64,000 bases of DNA, taken from positions 248,001 to 312,000 of the forward strand of contig NZ_BAAAEI010000023.1 of the NCBI RefSeq assembly GCF_039522935.1. Reading direction: 5' to 3'. Under the pieces are notes generated by a model. The model saw nothing but the letters and a program-made list of their open reading frames with translations, was not told where the DNA came from and ran no database searches. Position 1 is the stretch's first letter. Every line of letters begins with the position of its first letter. Made by a program: the position numbers and the translations under genes. This document shows positions 53,555 to 61,283 of this stretch, one piece after another. The DNA is from Bowmanella denitrificans. Its GTDB lineage: Bacteria > Pseudomonadota > Gammaproteobacteria > Enterobacterales > Alteromonadaceae.

Positions 53555-55112
53555 ACTTCTCCTTCATTTCTTTACTCAACAGGCTGCGGTCAACCTTTCC
53601 ATTTGGGTTACGAGGCAGGTTTTCACGGATCTCAAAATATTTAGGATGCATAAAATTAGGCAGGCTCTTTTTACACTTGTTTAGAATCGTATGTTGGTCT
53701 GGTACCAGACCTTCTTTAACGACAGCCAGCACCGCGATTGCTTGACCTAATTCAACATCAGGTACGCCGGTGGCGACAACCTCAGCAAGCTCTTCGGCCC
53801 CCTGATAAAACGCTTCCTCTATTTCCATTGGGCTGACGCGATTGCCCGATGTTTTAATCATTTCATCTGTACGTCCAACAAAGTAAAGATAGCCATCGCA
53901 GTCTTTTTTCACTGTATCGCCGGACCACACAGCAATCTCGGTCAGCACCAACCCATCCCGTTTGCCTGGGACAGGCTTAAAACGCTCGGCGGTTTTGGTT
54001 GGATCATTCCAATAGCCCAAACTTACATGGGGTCCGCGATGCACTAGCTCTCCTGGCTCACCTGGCTCACACTCACTACCGTCCTGCCTGACCACCATGA
54101 TTTCGGCATTCGGGATTGCTTTACCCATTGAACCAAGACGTTCATCCACCATGTCTGGTGGTAAGTAGGTGCTGCGAAATGCTTCAGTTAAGCCATACAT
54201 CAAATACGGAGCGGCTTGTGGGAAAGTATCTCTAATCCGCCTCAACGTGACAGCTGGCATGGCGCCACCAGAGTTAGTGTAATACCGCAACTGCTGAGTT
54301 GCTTGCTCAGGCCATTTGGCCTTCATCAACTGTTGCCACAACGGTGGAACCGCTGCCAGGCCTGTGACCTGGTGCAACTGAACTGTCTTGACAACGTCGT
54401 TAGCCAGAAAATAATCCATTAACACGCATGTAGCACCCACAAGAAAGCTCGTGGTTAACTGACTTAGGCCGTAATCAAAACTAAGTGGTAACAATGCGAG
54501 AATGACATCTTTGTCGGTATTCTCCAAATAGCTGGCAACACTGTGAGCCCCTGCAATTAAATTGCGATGTGACAGCATTACTCCTTTGGGGCGACCTGTG
54601 CTGCCAGAGGTGTAGAGGATTGCCGCAAGATCGTTGTCTGTCTTGGAAATGCTAGGCACTGAACTTCGCGTCATGTCATTAAACAGACTGGCTGGAAGCG
54701 AGGTTACATCTGAGTCGGGTAATTTGTCTACTAGGATAATATGCTCAATAGAGGGGCACTGTTCAAGCACAGAAGACAACATTTTCAGTCTGTCTCTACT
54801 GGTCACCAGTATTTTAACTTTACAGTCATTTAATATGTGCATGACCTGGGGGGCTTTGAGCACGAAATTGACAGGAACAAATACGCCGTTGGCCCTGCTG
54901 ATAGCGAATAGACTAACGATTGTTTCCATTTGCTTGGGTAAAAAAACAGCAACCCTGTCGCCACGTCGCACCCCCAGGGCAACCAATCCCTGAGCAACAT
55001 CGGAAACCCAATTATCTAAAGCAAGATAATTCAATGACGTCTGTTTGTGGATGAGTGCTGTATTGTCTGGGAAAATCCTTGCGGTGTGAGACACCAGTTG
55101 GTCAAAAAACAT
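53541..55112 (-). CDS. Acyl-CoA ligase (AMP-forming), exosortase A system-associated
   Basis: From the ATG at 55112 (AGG element 7 bases upstream) the protein has 523 residues; an open frame extends 51 codons further upstream without family match. It is an adenylating enzyme with the phosphate loop ILYTSGSTGRPKGVMLSH, then the A4/A5-type YTNSGGAMPAVTL and YGLTEAFRSTYLPP, and WSGDTVKKDCDGYLYFVGR with the conserved Asp. The near-C-terminal Lys is in RNPNGKVDRSLL. It matches the ligase family specific to exosortase A clusters. It would activate a carboxylate as AMP ester and probably load it on the carrier protein encoded at 58.4 kb, though free CoA could also be the acceptor. Confidence 0.92.
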   Translation of the reverse strand: MFFDQLVSHTARIFPDNTALIHKQTSLNYLALDNWVSDVAQGLVALGVRRGDRVAVFLPKQMETIVSLFAISRANGVFVPVNFVLKAPQVMHILNDCKVKILVTSRDRLKMLSSVLEQCPSIEHIILVDKLPDSDVTSLPASLFNDMTRSSVPSISKTDNDLAAILYTSGSTGRPKGVMLSHRNLIAGAHSVASYLENTDKDVILALLPLSFDYGLSQLTTSFLVGATCVLMDYFLANDVVKTVQLHQVTGLAAVPPLWQQLMKAKWPEQATQQLRYYTNSGGAMPAVTLRRIRDTFPQAAPYLMYGLTEAFRSTYLPPDMVDERLGSMGKAIPNAEIMVVRQDGSECEPGEPGELVHRGPHVSLGYWNDPTKTAERFKPVPGKRDGLVLTEIAVWSGDTVKKDCDGYLYFVGRTDEMIKTSGNRVSPMEIEEAFYQGAEELAEVVATGVPDVELGQAIAVLAVVKEGLVPDQHTILNKCKKSLPNFMHPKYFEIRENLPRNPNGKVDRSLLSKEMKEKYGNE

Positions 55113-55495
55113 TAGCATGCCTAGATCAAACTCTTTTTGTGCAGTTTCTACAACGTCGAATGTGGAATTGTGCCGCAATTCCTTGCGTGCAAAGACAATT
55201 GTCTCAAGCATCCAATAGTGAACATTCGCCCTCTTATTGTCCATCAAAATATGGCAAGTCCGCAAAGTGACAGACTATCAGGCATTTTTACAATCTGTTT
55301 TATTAACCTTTTTCACTATCCCTAAGTGAGTGATTGAATTGGTTGAATATCTTCACAGAAAGGTGATTTTCTTGAGTTGGGCAATGGGCTATCATTGGGC
55401 AAGCTGCAATTGCCGCGACGCGCAATCGTTTAATTAAACAGCCTTAATTGCTCGTTACAATGGGCCGCAACAACATGGATATCACTGGGATATAT
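55113..55495. other. Divergent intergenic region with direct repeat
   Basis: No convincing gene was found between the ligase start (55112) and the acyltransferase start (55496). Two copies of TTGGGCAA lie at 55377-55384 and 55395-55402 with an 18-bp period, a spacing that could suit a regulator binding one face of the helix. Promoters for both directions must be here but no clear -10/-35 pair stands out. Confidence 0.4.
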
Positions 55496-57172
55496 ATGAC
55501 TGATATAAGATTGGAACGGGATATATGCGTGCTCCGCGATAATGCATTTGTGGCAAAGTGGCAGACGCTGATGAGCCTGTGTGAGTGGGCCACACCATTT
55601 CAGTCACCTCAGTATATCCTGACCTGGTTTAACCATTATCAGGACTTTTCCCCGCTTGCGCTGATACAAGAAGATGAACAGGGACAATTGAGCGCTTTGC
55701 TGGTTATGGCCCGTCACCATATAAGTGGGCGCCTTGTCGTTGCTGGGGATCATCAGGCTGAGTACCAATGCTGGATATGTCGAAAGGAACATCAAGATGT
55801 ATTCATTTCATTGGCACTGCAAAAGCTATTGGAAAATCAGCCGCTCATTGCGCCGCTGCGTATTCGCTACATACCATCTAGGGTTCCCCTTGATTGTGTT
55901 AAAACAGGAGCGTTGCAGGATGTGGTAGAGTTTGTTACCCACAAGCGTCCATTGTTGAAAATTGATAGCGAAGAAATTGAAAATTCTTTCCGCAAGAAAA
56001 GTAATAAAAGTCGTTTCAATCGATTGAAAAAGCATGGAGAATTGAGCTTCAAACTATTGCATACCAGAACAGAGTTAGAACAATATCTAGATGCAATAAT
56101 TGCCCAGTACGACCTTAGGCAAGGAGCTAATAATAATTCGTTTCCATTTTTAGAGGATTCAGCAAAAAAGGCCTTTCACCTCGATCTGTTCGAATCCTAT
56201 CCCAATATGTTTCATAACACTGTCACTCTAATTGATAACGTACCTATCGCTGCGCATATAGGCGTGGTTGGTCGGGACCAGATTCATCTGGCGATATTGG
56301 CTCATTCTCCGTTTTTTGCAGATCATTCGCCAGGCAAGCTACATATCATGCAACTTAGCCGGGACTTTGCTGAGAACAATATTGCTTGTCTCGATTTGAC
56401 GCCAGGTGGTGACCTGTGGAAAGAGCGTTTTGCCAACGATCATGATCAGGTTACTGAGATAAGAATCTATCCCTCCAAGGCTACTCGTGATGCTGCAAAT
56501 GCTAAGCAGATTAGATTAAACAGAATGAAATCTTTAGCAGGTAATGTTGGGATCTCGCCGAGCACAGTCAGAGTTGTGCTGAGCACAATGAAGAAACTCA
56601 CACCCCGACAGCTTTTCACCCGGTTAGGTAATATGCTGCCCAGAACGGTGGAGATGCGTTTTTACCGGCATACCCCAGAGTCTGCAGCAAGAGTTGCTGA
56701 AAAATCTGACGTGGCGGTTAACAAATTGGCTGACATGCTCACATACCGTTCGGGGCAAGGATTACCAGACCTTTGCCAATTCAGTTCTCAATGTCTTAAC
56801 CGATTTGAACAAGGTGAAGTCAGCTACTCGATCCGTATTGATGGTGTTTTGGCACACTGTGGCTGGATGATAAAATACCAGAAAGAAAGCTTGGTTTCTG
56901 AAATCGGCGCTTCATACTGCTTCCCAGACAATTCTGCTGTATTGTATGACTTTTGTTCTGATCCCGAAGTACGGGGGAAAGGTTTATATCAAAAAACCAT
57001 TAAACACATGCTAGCAGACACAGAACGCTTGGCTGATGCCAAGTACGTTTACATTTCTGTTAGAGCAGATAATAAGGTTTCACGCCATGTTATTGAGAAG
57101 CTAGGTTTCGAATACCAGGAATCACTGTTCAGGTTTTCCTGCCTGGGATTTGAACGTCATTGGAGAAAATGA
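55496..57172 (+). CDS. Tandem FemAB-like/GNAT acyltransferase fusion
   Basis: From the ATG at 55496 (GGGA five bases upstream) the protein has 558 residues; TTG 55448 and ATGs at 55460 and 55475 are alternatives. The N-terminal FemAB-like region covers about 1-340, with FQSPQYILTWFNHYQD near 35-50, then RKKSNKSRFNRLKKHGELSF and CLDLTPGGDLWKERFANDHD (about 300-319). After a linker with MRFYRH (about 395), a separate GNAT domain (about 410-558) contains FCSDPEVRGKGLYQKTIKHM and a final VSRHVIEKLGFEYQ. Two acyltransferase folds in one chain suggest two sequential modifications. It lies opposite the ligase gene, and its stop abuts the stop of the convergent deacetylase gene. Confidence 0.8.
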   Translation: MTDIRLERDICVLRDNAFVAKWQTLMSLCEWATPFQSPQYILTWFNHYQDFSPLALIQEDEQGQLSALLVMARHHISGRLVVAGDHQAEYQCWICRKEHQDVFISLALQKLLENQPLIAPLRIRYIPSRVPLDCVKTGALQDVVEFVTHKRPLLKIDSEEIENSFRKKSNKSRFNRLKKHGELSFKLLHTRTELEQYLDAIIAQYDLRQGANNNSFPFLEDSAKKAFHLDLFESYPNMFHNTVTLIDNVPIAAHIGVVGRDQIHLAILAHSPFFADHSPGKLHIMQLSRDFAENNIACLDLTPGGDLWKERFANDHDQVTEIRIYPSKATRDAANAKQIRLNRMKSLAGNVGISPSTVRVVLSTMKKLTPRQLFTRLGNMLPRTVEMRFYRHTPESAARVAEKSDVAVNKLADMLTYRSGQGLPDLCQFSSQCLNRFEQGEVSYSIRIDGVLAHCGWMIKYQKESLVSEIGASYCFPDNSAVLYDFCSDPEVRGKGLYQKTIKHMLADTERLADAKYVYISVRADNKVSRHVIEKLGFEYQESLFRFSCLGFERHWRK

Positions 57173-58249
57173 TCATGTATGGAAATTTTTCTCCTGGTGG
57201 CCGTCTGTAACTAGCCGTCTCAGGTTTCCGATTCCCCGGCGCAGTAGCTCATTGAACCCCATTATCTCAGCTTCAAACTCCAGTTGTGATACTCGGGCGC
57301 TGTCCAAAATCCTGTTCCAGGCGTAACGCGGTGTATCAATGTCAACCAGACCACTCTTGCATGTAGTTGCTGTCCTGATATTCAGAGACTGCAAAGATGC
57401 CCAGTGTGCATGTTGCCATTCACCACTGGGATAACAGAAATGTGTCATATCATAGTCAAGTATGGTTGACAGGCACTGTTTGTTTTTTTCAATTTCATAG
57501 CGGGCACCACTTTCTTCTGTCGGAAAGCGGTGTCGGTGGGTGTGAAGTTGAATATCAATTCCAGCCTGGCGACAAGCTTCAAGTTCGCGTTCATCAATCA
57601 GGTTTAACAGACGACGATGATTAATGTCTTCAAAGTCAACCTGCAGTAATCGTCCAAGTTGGGACAAAAGTTCAAGACGCTTTTGATTGCATGCTAATTG
57701 TTGACCATGGGTGCAGATAAGTTCGATAAAGTGTCTTTGTCTATCGCCGGGTGTCTCTGGATTTATATCAGAGACCAATGGAATATCTAGCTCACTTAGA
57801 GCAACCTGGTCGCGTTTGCTTTTCCAGAACAAATATCTAACGGCCAGCGTAAAGACTGGTGACGACTTATTGTAATAGTAGGTGGTCAGATAAAGCGTGG
57901 ATGGCATTTGCAACTTTGTTAAAATCGGTCGTGCCACGGCATAGACACTGTAGAATCCATCATCAATGGTAATTACTACACAATTTTTGGCAATTTCACC
58001 TTTCTCATAGCTTTTCCATAGTTGATCCAACGTTATTACGTTAAAGCCTTTGTCTTTTAAATAGGTTAGTCGCTGTTCGAACACTTCTTGACGAATGAAC
58101 AACCCTGGTACGTATTGGCATTCGTCGTCGAGTTCGAATCCGTGATAACACAAAATTCGTGCTTTGTTGTGAGTTAGGGCGCGTGAAAGGTGGAATATAC
58201 CCAGATTTTTGCATATCCAGTAAAGAGCCAGCTTTAGACGATACTTCAC
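57173..58249 (-). CDS. Polysaccharide deacetylase (NodB/CE4 family)
   Basis: The 358-residue protein has CE4 motif 1, CVVITIDDGFYSVY (about 90-103), with two Asp. Motif 2 is IDIQLHTHRHRFP (about 225-237), with the His pair, and the later motif HFCYPSGEW (about 271-279) includes the conserved Tyr/Pro. A segment near 104-140 (PSTLYLTTYYYNKSSPVFTL) matches long-loop deacetylases. It starts with a basic, hydrophobic stretch (MKYRLKLALYWICKNLGIF) that may be an N-terminal membrane anchor. The start is GTG at 58249, with AAGGGGA six bases upstream. Its TGA abuts the TGA of the convergent acyltransferase (TGATCA). Confidence 0.88.
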   Translation of the reverse strand: MKYRLKLALYWICKNLGIFHLSRALTHNKARILCYHGFELDDECQYVPGLFIRQEVFEQRLTYLKDKGFNVITLDQLWKSYEKGEIAKNCVVITIDDGFYSVYAVARPILTKLQMPSTLYLTTYYYNKSSPVFTLAVRYLFWKSKRDQVALSELDIPLVSDINPETPGDRQRHFIELICTHGQQLACNQKRLELLSQLGRLLQVDFEDINHRRLLNLIDERELEACRQAGIDIQLHTHRHRFPTEESGARYEIEKNKQCLSTILDYDMTHFCYPSGEWQHAHWASLQSLNIRTATTCKSGLVDIDTPRYAWNRILDSARVSQLEFEAEIMGFNELLRRGIGNLRRLVTDGHQEKNFHT

Positions 58250-58418
58250 TAAATCCCCTTGTTATGATGTGATTCTACCCGACAAACTAGAAAAATCTTG
58301 CACCACATGGCCTCAGAACAGTTTCCTAATGTTTAAGTTAATGAAACAATTGATGCTCGTCTGTGGGGGGTAGTCTTCTCAGTATAAGATTAGGTTAAAT
58401 AATACAGGTAGTTACAGG

Positions 58419-58661
58419 ATGAATACAGCAGCACTGGTTAAAGATATTTTGGTTGATGTTTTGCAACTTTCCAGCGACATGGAGTTTGATGATGAAACGC
58501 CACTTTTAGGGGCCATTCCGGAATTTGACTCCATGGCAGTCGTCAGCGTTATTACATCTATAGAAGAAACCTTTGGAATTGAGGTGGAGGATGATGAAAT
58601 CAGTGCAGAGGTATTCGAGAATTACAAGGCCCTGGTTAGTTTTGTTGAAGGGAAAGTTTAA
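58419..58661 (+). CDS. Acyl carrier protein (exosortase A locus)
   Basis: The 80-residue protein is a typical small acidic carrier. The 4'-phosphopantetheine attachment site is Ser38 in IPEFDSMAVVSVI (33-45). Helix II follows, and the C-terminal acidic segment is IEVEDDEISAEVFENY. The ATG at 58419 lies 5 bases after CAGG. It reads in the same direction as wecB (31 bp downstream) but opposite to the ligase and decarboxylase. In XrtA loci such carriers accompany the ligase and decarboxylase families found here, so it probably receives the activated acyl or aminoacyl group. It would need an external phosphopantetheinyl transferase. Confidence 0.93.
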   Translation: MNTAALVKDILVDVLQLSSDMEFDDETPLLGAIPEFDSMAVVSVITSIEETFGIEVEDDEISAEVFENYKALVSFVEGKV

Positions 58662-58692
58662 AGTAAGCCACTTATTAGAATGAGGGAACACC

Positions 58693-59814
58693 TTGAAATA
58701 TAAAAATATATTATTGGTTTTCGGCACTCGTCCTGAAGCCATAAAAATGGCCCCGCTGGTGTTGGCGCTGAAGAAGCAAGAAGAGTTACAGGTCAAAGTC
58801 TGTGTAACGGCCCAGCACAGGCAAATGCTCGATCAGGTACTGGCGTTATTTGGTCTTGAACCAGACTATGACCTGGATTTAATGCAGCCGGGCCAGGACC
58901 TCTACGATATTACCAGTCGCGCCTTGCTGGGCCTTAAATCGGTGTTGCAGCAAGCTAAACCAGACCTGGTGCTGGTGCATGGTGATACCACCACTACATT
59001 TTCTGCTTCACTAGCCGCCTTTTACCAACGCATTCCGGTAGGACATGTGGAAGCCGGCCTGCGTACCGGCGATATATACAGTCCCTGGCCCGAAGAAATT
59101 AATCGCAAGCTTACTGGCGCATTGACCACACTGCATTTTGCCCCCACTCCAGGCTCCAGAGCCAATCTGCTGGCTGAAAATGTTGCCGAGCAGAATATTC
59201 ATGTTACCGGCAATACCGTGATTGATGCGCTGTTGCAAGTGGTGAAAAAGATTGAATCCGATACTGCGCTTAGTCAAAACTTTGCTGATCAATTTGGTTT
59301 TCTGGATGCCAGTAAAAAACTTATTCTGGTCACAGGTCATCGCCGTGAAAGCTTTGGCGGTGGCTTTGAGCGCATTTGCCAGGCATTAAAAGTGCTGGCT
59401 GACCGTGACGATGTGCAGATTTGCTATCCTGTGCATTTGAATCCTAACGTTAAAGAGCCGGTCGAACGTATTTTAGGCGGGGCTAAACATGTACACCTGA
59501 TTGCTCCTCAGGATTACTTACCTTTTGTTTATTTAATGAGCCGGGCGCATCTGATTCTTACTGACTCTGGTGGCATTCAGGAAGAGGCGCCTTCTTTGGG
59601 CAAGCCGGTGCTGGTGATGCGTGATACCACAGAACGCCCTGAAGCGGTGGAAGCTGGTACGGTTAAACTGGTTGGCACAGATGACAAGCTTATCGTTGCG
59701 GAAGTGACAAAACTTCTGGACGATATGGCAGCGTATAATCAAATGAGTGTGGCTCACAATCCCTATGGGGACGGCAAAGCCTGTGAACGCATAGCTAATA
59801 TCATATTAGGATAA
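58693..59814 (+). CDS. wecB: UDP-N-acetylglucosamine 2-epimerase (non-hydrolysing)
   Basis: The 373-residue cytoplasmic enzyme interconverts UDP-GlcNAc and UDP-ManNAc. It begins KNILLVFGTRPEAIKMAPLV (4-23), the family signature, and contains LVLVHGDTTTTFSASLAAFY (about 94-113), HVEAGLRTGDIYSPWPEEIN (about 118-137), HRRESFGGGFERI (about 216-228) and TDSGGIQEEAPSLGKPVLVM (about 291-310). Length is normal. The start is TTG at 58693, with GAGGGAA about 5 bases upstream. Together with wecC immediately downstream it makes UDP-ManNAcA for the exopolysaccharide. Paralogues also occur in ECA synthesis, but the context here is the exosortase locus. Confidence 0.96.
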   Translation: MKYKNILLVFGTRPEAIKMAPLVLALKKQEELQVKVCVTAQHRQMLDQVLALFGLEPDYDLDLMQPGQDLYDITSRALLGLKSVLQQAKPDLVLVHGDTTTTFSASLAAFYQRIPVGHVEAGLRTGDIYSPWPEEINRKLTGALTTLHFAPTPGSRANLLAENVAEQNIHVTGNTVIDALLQVVKKIESDTALSQNFADQFGFLDASKKLILVTGHRRESFGGGFERICQALKVLADRDDVQICYPVHLNPNVKEPVERILGGAKHVHLIAPQDYLPFVYLMSRAHLILTDSGGIQEEAPSLGKPVLVMRDTTERPEAVEAGTVKLVGTDDKLIVAEVTKLLDDMAAYNQMSVAHNPYGDGKACERIANIILG

Positions 59815-59820
59815 TCAAAA

Positions 59821-61065
59821 ATGGCATTTAAGAAAGTATCAGTGGTGGGACTGGGCTATATAGGTTTACCAACCGCAGCAGTGATTGCTTCCCGGGGCAT
59901 TGAAGTTATTGGTATTGATGTCTCGCAAAAAGCTGTGGAAACCATTAATCAGGGTAAGGTTCATATCGTGGAACCTGATTTGGATATGGTGGTGCAAGCT
60001 GCGGTGACGATGGGCAAATTGCGTGCATCCATGACCCCCGAACCCGCAGATGCCTTTATGATTGCCGTACCCACGCCCTTTAAGGAAGGTCATCAGCCGG
60101 ATCTTTCCTATATCGAAGCTGCCGCTAAGGCCATTGCGCCAGTGCTGGAAAAGGGCAACCTGGTGATCCTGGAGTCTACCTCTCCGGTTGGTGCCACAGA
60201 GAAGTTGGCTGCATGGCTACAGGAACAGCGTCCAGACTTACATTTCCCTGGTGCCTCTACTGCTGAACCCAATATGTATGTTGCCCACTGCCCGGAGCGT
60301 GTGCTGCCGGGAAGAGTGCTGGAAGAACTGGTATCCAATGACAGAATCATTGGTGGCATGACTAATAAATGCTGTGAAAAAGCCACAGAACTGTATAAAA
60401 CCTTCGTCCGCGGCGAGTGTATTTCCACCAATGCCCGCACGGCTGAAATGGCCAAGCTGACCGAGAACTCTTTCCGCGATGTGAATATTGCTTTTGCTAA
60501 TGAACTTTCCATCATTTGTGACAAGTTAAAAATCAATGTGTGGGAATTGATTGCGCTGGCCAATCGTCACCCAAGGGTCAATATTCTCAGTCCTGGACCA
60601 GGGGTTGGCGGGCATTGTATCGCAGTGGATCCCTGGTTTATTGTGGATTCAGCCCCGCAAGAAGCGCGGATTATCCGTACCGCGCGGGAAATTAATGACC
60701 ATAAACCTGAATATGTGATTGACAAGGTTAAAGCCGCAGCTGATCAATTTAAGCGCCCCGTAGTGGCGTGTTTAGGTTTGGCATTTAAGGCGGACATTGA
60801 TGATTTACGTGAAAGCCCGGCGCTGGATATTACCTGTGAATTGGCTAAAGCCAATATTGGCCAGATCCTGGCCGTAGAGCCGAATATTCATGAATTGCCC
60901 GCCAAGCTGCAGGGGCAGGGCGTGGAACTGGTCAATTTACAGCAGGCGCTCGAAATAGCCAACGTTCTGGTGGTGTTGGTGGATCACAAACCATTCAAAG
61001 TCCTACATTCCAGTGATATCAATACCAAGGTTGTGGTGGATACCCGAGGAATATTCAGTAGATAA
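59821..61065 (+). CDS. wecC: UDP-N-acetyl-D-mannosamine dehydrogenase
   Basis: The 414-residue enzyme oxidises UDP-ManNAc to UDP-ManNAcA with two NAD+. The Rossmann glycine motif is VSVVGLGYIGLPTAAVIAS (about 6-24). Other features are LVILESTSPVGAT (about 113-125), AEMAKLTENSFRDVNIAFAN (about 208-227), the catalytic Cys loop GPGVGGHCIAVDPWF (about 260-274), and LGLAFKADIDDLRESPAL (about 318-335). Length is normal for WecC. It starts 6 bp after wecB and is probably cotranscribed. It provides a uronic acid that the lyases at 44-47 kb could attack by beta-elimination and the amidotransferases could amidate. Confidence 0.96.
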   Translation: MAFKKVSVVGLGYIGLPTAAVIASRGIEVIGIDVSQKAVETINQGKVHIVEPDLDMVVQAAVTMGKLRASMTPEPADAFMIAVPTPFKEGHQPDLSYIEAAAKAIAPVLEKGNLVILESTSPVGATEKLAAWLQEQRPDLHFPGASTAEPNMYVAHCPERVLPGRVLEELVSNDRIIGGMTNKCCEKATELYKTFVRGECISTNARTAEMAKLTENSFRDVNIAFANELSIICDKLKINVWELIALANRHPRVNILSPGPGVGGHCIAVDPWFIVDSAPQEARIIRTAREINDHKPEYVIDKVKAAADQFKRPVVACLGLAFKADIDDLRESPALDITCELAKANIGQILAVEPNIHELPAKLQGQGVELVNLQQALEIANVLVVLVDHKPFKVLHSSDINTKVVVDTRGIFSR

Positions 61066-61103
61066 AGTTGGCCAAATTGCCATAACTGCCAAACTGTCAT
61101 TCT

Positions 61104-61148
61104 ACCCGGGGATAACCAAAGCATCACGCTGTTATCCCCTATCCGGGT
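61104..61148. terminator. Inverted repeat after wecC, candidate terminator or operator
   Basis: GGGGATAAC (61108-61116) pairs exactly with GTTATCCCC (61131-61139), and the outer ACCC and GGGT also pair after a 3-base bulge at 61140-61142. It lies 38 bp after the wecC stop. No T-run follows directly, so a role as operator or attenuator for prsT is as likely as termination. Confidence 0.45.
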
Positions 61149-61283
61149 TGCCGTTCATTCATCATTGCCTTTTTACCTTTTCAGATATTGCGCTGATGGA
61201 CAGTGAATTCTATTTACGACAAGATGGACTAAAATTGCCCTGCATTGGCACAGCAAAGTCATTCAATCTCAGGAAAATGTCAG

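Noticed and set aside
55113..55265. N-terminal extension of the acyl-CoA ligase
   Set aside because: The extra 51 residues show no family similarity, and the ATG at 55112 has a better placed ribosome site.
61245..61262. Possible sigma-54 promoter (TTGGCAC) upstream of prsT
   Set aside because: The -24 half is good but no GC occurs at the right spacing; the sequence there is TC.
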